Assembly: GCA_030427735.1 (NCBI GenBank)
Contig: JAUIBP010000003.1
Span: 124,001 to 188,000 of the forward strand
Origin: Bacteroidia bacterium
Lineage (GTDB): Bacteria; Bacteroidota; Bacteroidia; Flavobacteriales; Flavobacteriaceae
Direction: 5' to 3'
Length of the DNA stretch: 64,000 bases
The position numbers and the translations under genes are program-made. The notes beneath the pieces were generated by a model. The model saw only the letters and a list, made by a program, of their open reading frames with translations, was not told where the DNA came from and made no database searches. Within the stretch, counting starts at the first letter, position 1; each line of letters opens with the position of its first letter. This document shows, piece by piece, positions 62,114 to 64,000 of this stretch.

Positions 62114-63943
62114 ATGGCTGAAAAAGCAAAACAAGCTGAAGTTGAAGCAACTGAAGCAAAAGTAGTAGAGGCTCCAGTAGTATCTGAAGCTCAAGCAAAC
62201 CCTGAAAAATTCTTAAAAGAGTTCAACTGGCACAACTACCAAGAAGGTATCGACGAAGTTGAAGATTCTCAATTAAAAGAATTTGAAAAATTAGTAGCAG
62301 AGAATTTTGTAGACACTTTAGACGATGAAGTTGTTGTTGGTGAAGTGGTTCATATTACAGATCGCGATGCTATTATCGATATTAACGCGAAGTCTGAAGG
62401 TGTAATTTCTTTAAACGAGTTCCGTTATAATCCAAACTTAAAAGTAGGAGACAAAGTAGAAGTATTAATCGATGTTCGTGAAGATGCAACTGGTCAGTTA
62501 GTTTTATCTCACCGTAAAGCTCGTGTTATCAAAGCTTGGGATCGTGTTAATGCAGCTCACGAATCTGGTGAAATCGTTAATGGTTTCGTTAAGTGTAGAA
62601 CTAAAGGTGGTATGATTGTAGATGTATTCGGTATTGAAGCATTCTTACCAGGTTCTCAAATCGATGTGAAGCCTATTAGAGATTACGATCAGTACGTAAA
62701 CAAAACAATGGAATTCAAAGTTGTTAAAATCAACCACGAATTTAAAAACGTTGTTGTTTCTCATAAAGCACTTATCGAGGCTGATATCGAAGAACAAAAG
62801 AAAGAAATTATTGGTCAGTTAGAAAAAGGCCAAGTATTAGAAGGTGTTGTTAAAAACATTACTTCTTACGGTGTATTCATCGACCTTGGTGGCGTAGATG
62901 GTTTAATCCACATTACAGACCTTTCTTGGTCTCGTATTAACCACCCTAACGAAATCGTTGAGTTAGACCAAAAATTAAACGTTGTTATTCTTGACTTTGA
63001 TGAAGATAAATCAAGAATCCAATTAGGTTTAAAACAATTATCTAAACACCCTTGGGATGCTTTAGGTGAAGAAGTAAAAGTAGGAGACAAAGTAAAAGGT
63101 AAAGTAGTTGTAATTGCAGATTACGGTGCATTTATCGAAGTTGCAGAAGGTGTTGAAGGTTTAGTTCACGTTTCTGAAATGTCTTGGTCTACACACTTAC
63201 GTTCTGCACAAGATTTCGTATCTGTAGGAGACGAAGTTGAAGCAGTTATCTTAACTTTAGATAGAGAAGAGCGTAAAATGTCTTTAGGTATTAAGCAATT
63301 AACTCCAGACCCATGGACAGACATTACTTCTAAATACCCATTAGGTTCTAAACACACAGGTATTGTTCGTAACTTTACAAACTTTGGTGTATTTGTTGAA
63401 TTAGAAGAAGGTATCGACGGATTAATTTATATCTCTGATTTATCTTGGACTAAGAAAATTAAGCATCCATCAGAATTCTGTGCTGTAGGCGATAAATTAG
63501 AGGTTGTTGTTCTTGAGTTAGATGTAGAAGGACGTAAATTATCTTTAGGTCACAAACAAACTACAGAAAACCCTTGGGATAAATACGAAACTGATTTTGC
63601 TGTAGGTACAACACATACTGCAGAAATCGCAGAAGTAGTAGACAAAGGTGCTACAATCAACTTTAACGAAGATATCGTTGCTTTTGTTCCTTCTCGTCAC
63701 TTAGAGAAAGAAGATGGTTCTAAATTAGGAAAAGGAGATTCAGCAGAATTCAAAATCATCGAGTTCAATAAAGAATTCAAAAGAGTAGTTGCATCTCATA
63801 CTGCTATATTTAAAGAAGAAGAGATTGCAAACGTAAAAGCTGCTGCTAAAAAAGTAGCTGCTCAAGCACAAGAAGCTAAACCAACTTTAGGTGATGCTAA
63901 CGATGCTTTACAAGCTCTTAAAGATAAAATGGAAGGAAAATAA
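62114..63943 (+). CDS. rpsA: 30S ribosomal protein S1
   Basis: A 609-residue RNA-binding protein of the small ribosomal subunit that helps mRNA binding. After an N-terminal Ala/Glu-rich tail come six S1 repeats (for example GQVLEGVVKNITSYGVFIDL, GDKVKGKVVVIADYGAFIEV, GSKHTGIVRNFTNFGVFVEL). Codon choice is visibly different from neighbours (frequent TTC, AAC, CGT, GGT), as expected for a very highly expressed gene. The protein ends in a Lys/Ala-rich tail. Followed by a terminator. Confidence 0.97.
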   Translation: MAEKAKQAEVEATEAKVVEAPVVSEAQANPEKFLKEFNWHNYQEGIDEVEDSQLKEFEKLVAENFVDTLDDEVVVGEVVHITDRDAIIDINAKSEGVISLNEFRYNPNLKVGDKVEVLIDVREDATGQLVLSHRKARVIKAWDRVNAAHESGEIVNGFVKCRTKGGMIVDVFGIEAFLPGSQIDVKPIRDYDQYVNKTMEFKVVKINHEFKNVVVSHKALIEADIEEQKKEIIGQLEKGQVLEGVVKNITSYGVFIDLGGVDGLIHITDLSWSRINHPNEIVELDQKLNVVILDFDEDKSRIQLGLKQLSKHPWDALGEEVKVGDKVKGKVVVIADYGAFIEVAEGVEGLVHVSEMSWSTHLRSAQDFVSVGDEVEAVILTLDREERKMSLGIKQLTPDPWTDITSKYPLGSKHTGIVRNFTNFGVFVELEEGIDGLIYISDLSWTKKIKHPSEFCAVGDKLEVVVLELDVEGRKLSLGHKQTTENPWDKYETDFAVGTTHTAEIAEVVDKGATINFNEDIVAFVPSRHLEKEDGSKLGKGDSAEFKIIEFNKEFKRVVASHTAIFKEEEIANVKAAAKKVAAQAQEAKPTLGDANDALQALKDKMEGK

Positions 63944-63967
63944 TTTTTTTCTAACTATTTAAAACTT

Positions 63968-63999
63968 AAAAGCCTTCCAAAATATTGGAAGGCTTTTTT
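63968..63999 (+). terminator. Rho-independent terminator after rpsA
   Basis: Perfect 13-bp stem AAAAGCCTTCCAA/TTGGAAGGCTTTT with loop AATA and a trailing T-run at the window edge. Confidence 0.88.
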
Positions 64000-64000
64000 A

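Overview
The window is chromosomal DNA of a member of Bacteroidota, most likely a marine or soil Flavobacteriaceae. Evidence: AT-rich DNA, promoters of the Bacteroidota type (TAnnTTTG at -7) in front of many genes, few Shine-Dalgarno sequences, a type IX secretion gene (porQ) beside cmk, the soj-spo0J-DUF5683-dapB-lepB gene order, and many lipoprotein and outer-membrane families typical of the phylum. No rRNA, tRNA, CRISPR array, insertion sequence or prophage was found.

Region 1 (1-15.3 kb) is an arabinan/L-arabinose utilisation locus. A truncated GH43, a secreted endo-arabinanase (GH43) and a GH127/GH146 beta-L-arabinofuranosidase attack the polymer outside the cytoplasm. A GPH symporter and a cytosolic GH43 handle short oligosaccharides. 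A second block, behind its own promoter and inverted repeat, carries araB-araD-araA, a lipoprotein aldose epimerase and an SSS sugar symporter, taking L-arabinose to D-xylulose 5-phosphate. A convergent GH97 lipoprotein closes the locus. No susC/susD pair or regulator gene is in view; they may lie before base 1.

Region 2 (15.4-18.9 kb) looks like a small sulfur/persulfide-handling regulon: a Crp/Fnr-type regulator with a C-x5-CC cysteine cluster, a TauE-type anion exporter, a CstB-like persulfide dioxygenase with an inactive and an active rhodanese domain, and thioredoxin. The exporter and the dioxygenase each carry the same GTAAC-N4-GTTAC palindrome at exactly the same distance (29.5 bp from centre to first base) from a TAnnTTTG promoter. 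This is the strongest regulatory signal in the window.

Region 3 (19.1-34.5 kb) is mostly housekeeping: two paralogous tiny membrane proteins, mutL, two rhomboid proteases and an EEP-family enzyme on the plus strand; then parA-parB-DUF5683-dapB-lepB-wbqC-DUF6122 on the minus strand; a Nudix hydrolase, a DUF3667 protein and uvrA.

Region 4 (34.6-49 kb) has an ECF sigma factor whose leader can fold a 17-position stem over its start codon, a 47-residue companion ORF, an endonuclease III without iron-sulfur cysteines, bcp, an MBL hydrolase, a non-catalytic-looking dihydroorotase next to a BatA-type protein, an M61 peptidase, xerD, aroQ and a nitroreductase.

Region 5 (49-64 kb) contains lpd, msrB, an M48 lipoprotein protease, a UMF1 transporter, an ECF sigma/anti-sigma operon ending in two repeat-rich envelope proteins (DUF4097- and DUF2807-like), lon, porQ, cmk and rpsA with a structured leader.

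Three copies of a ~135-bp fold-back repeat lie at gene 3' ends (36.8, 46.0 and 53.6 kb). I found no clearly undescribed multi-gene system. The most interesting leads are the palindrome-promoter pairs of the persulfide cluster, the sigma-factor leader hairpin and the fold-back repeat family.
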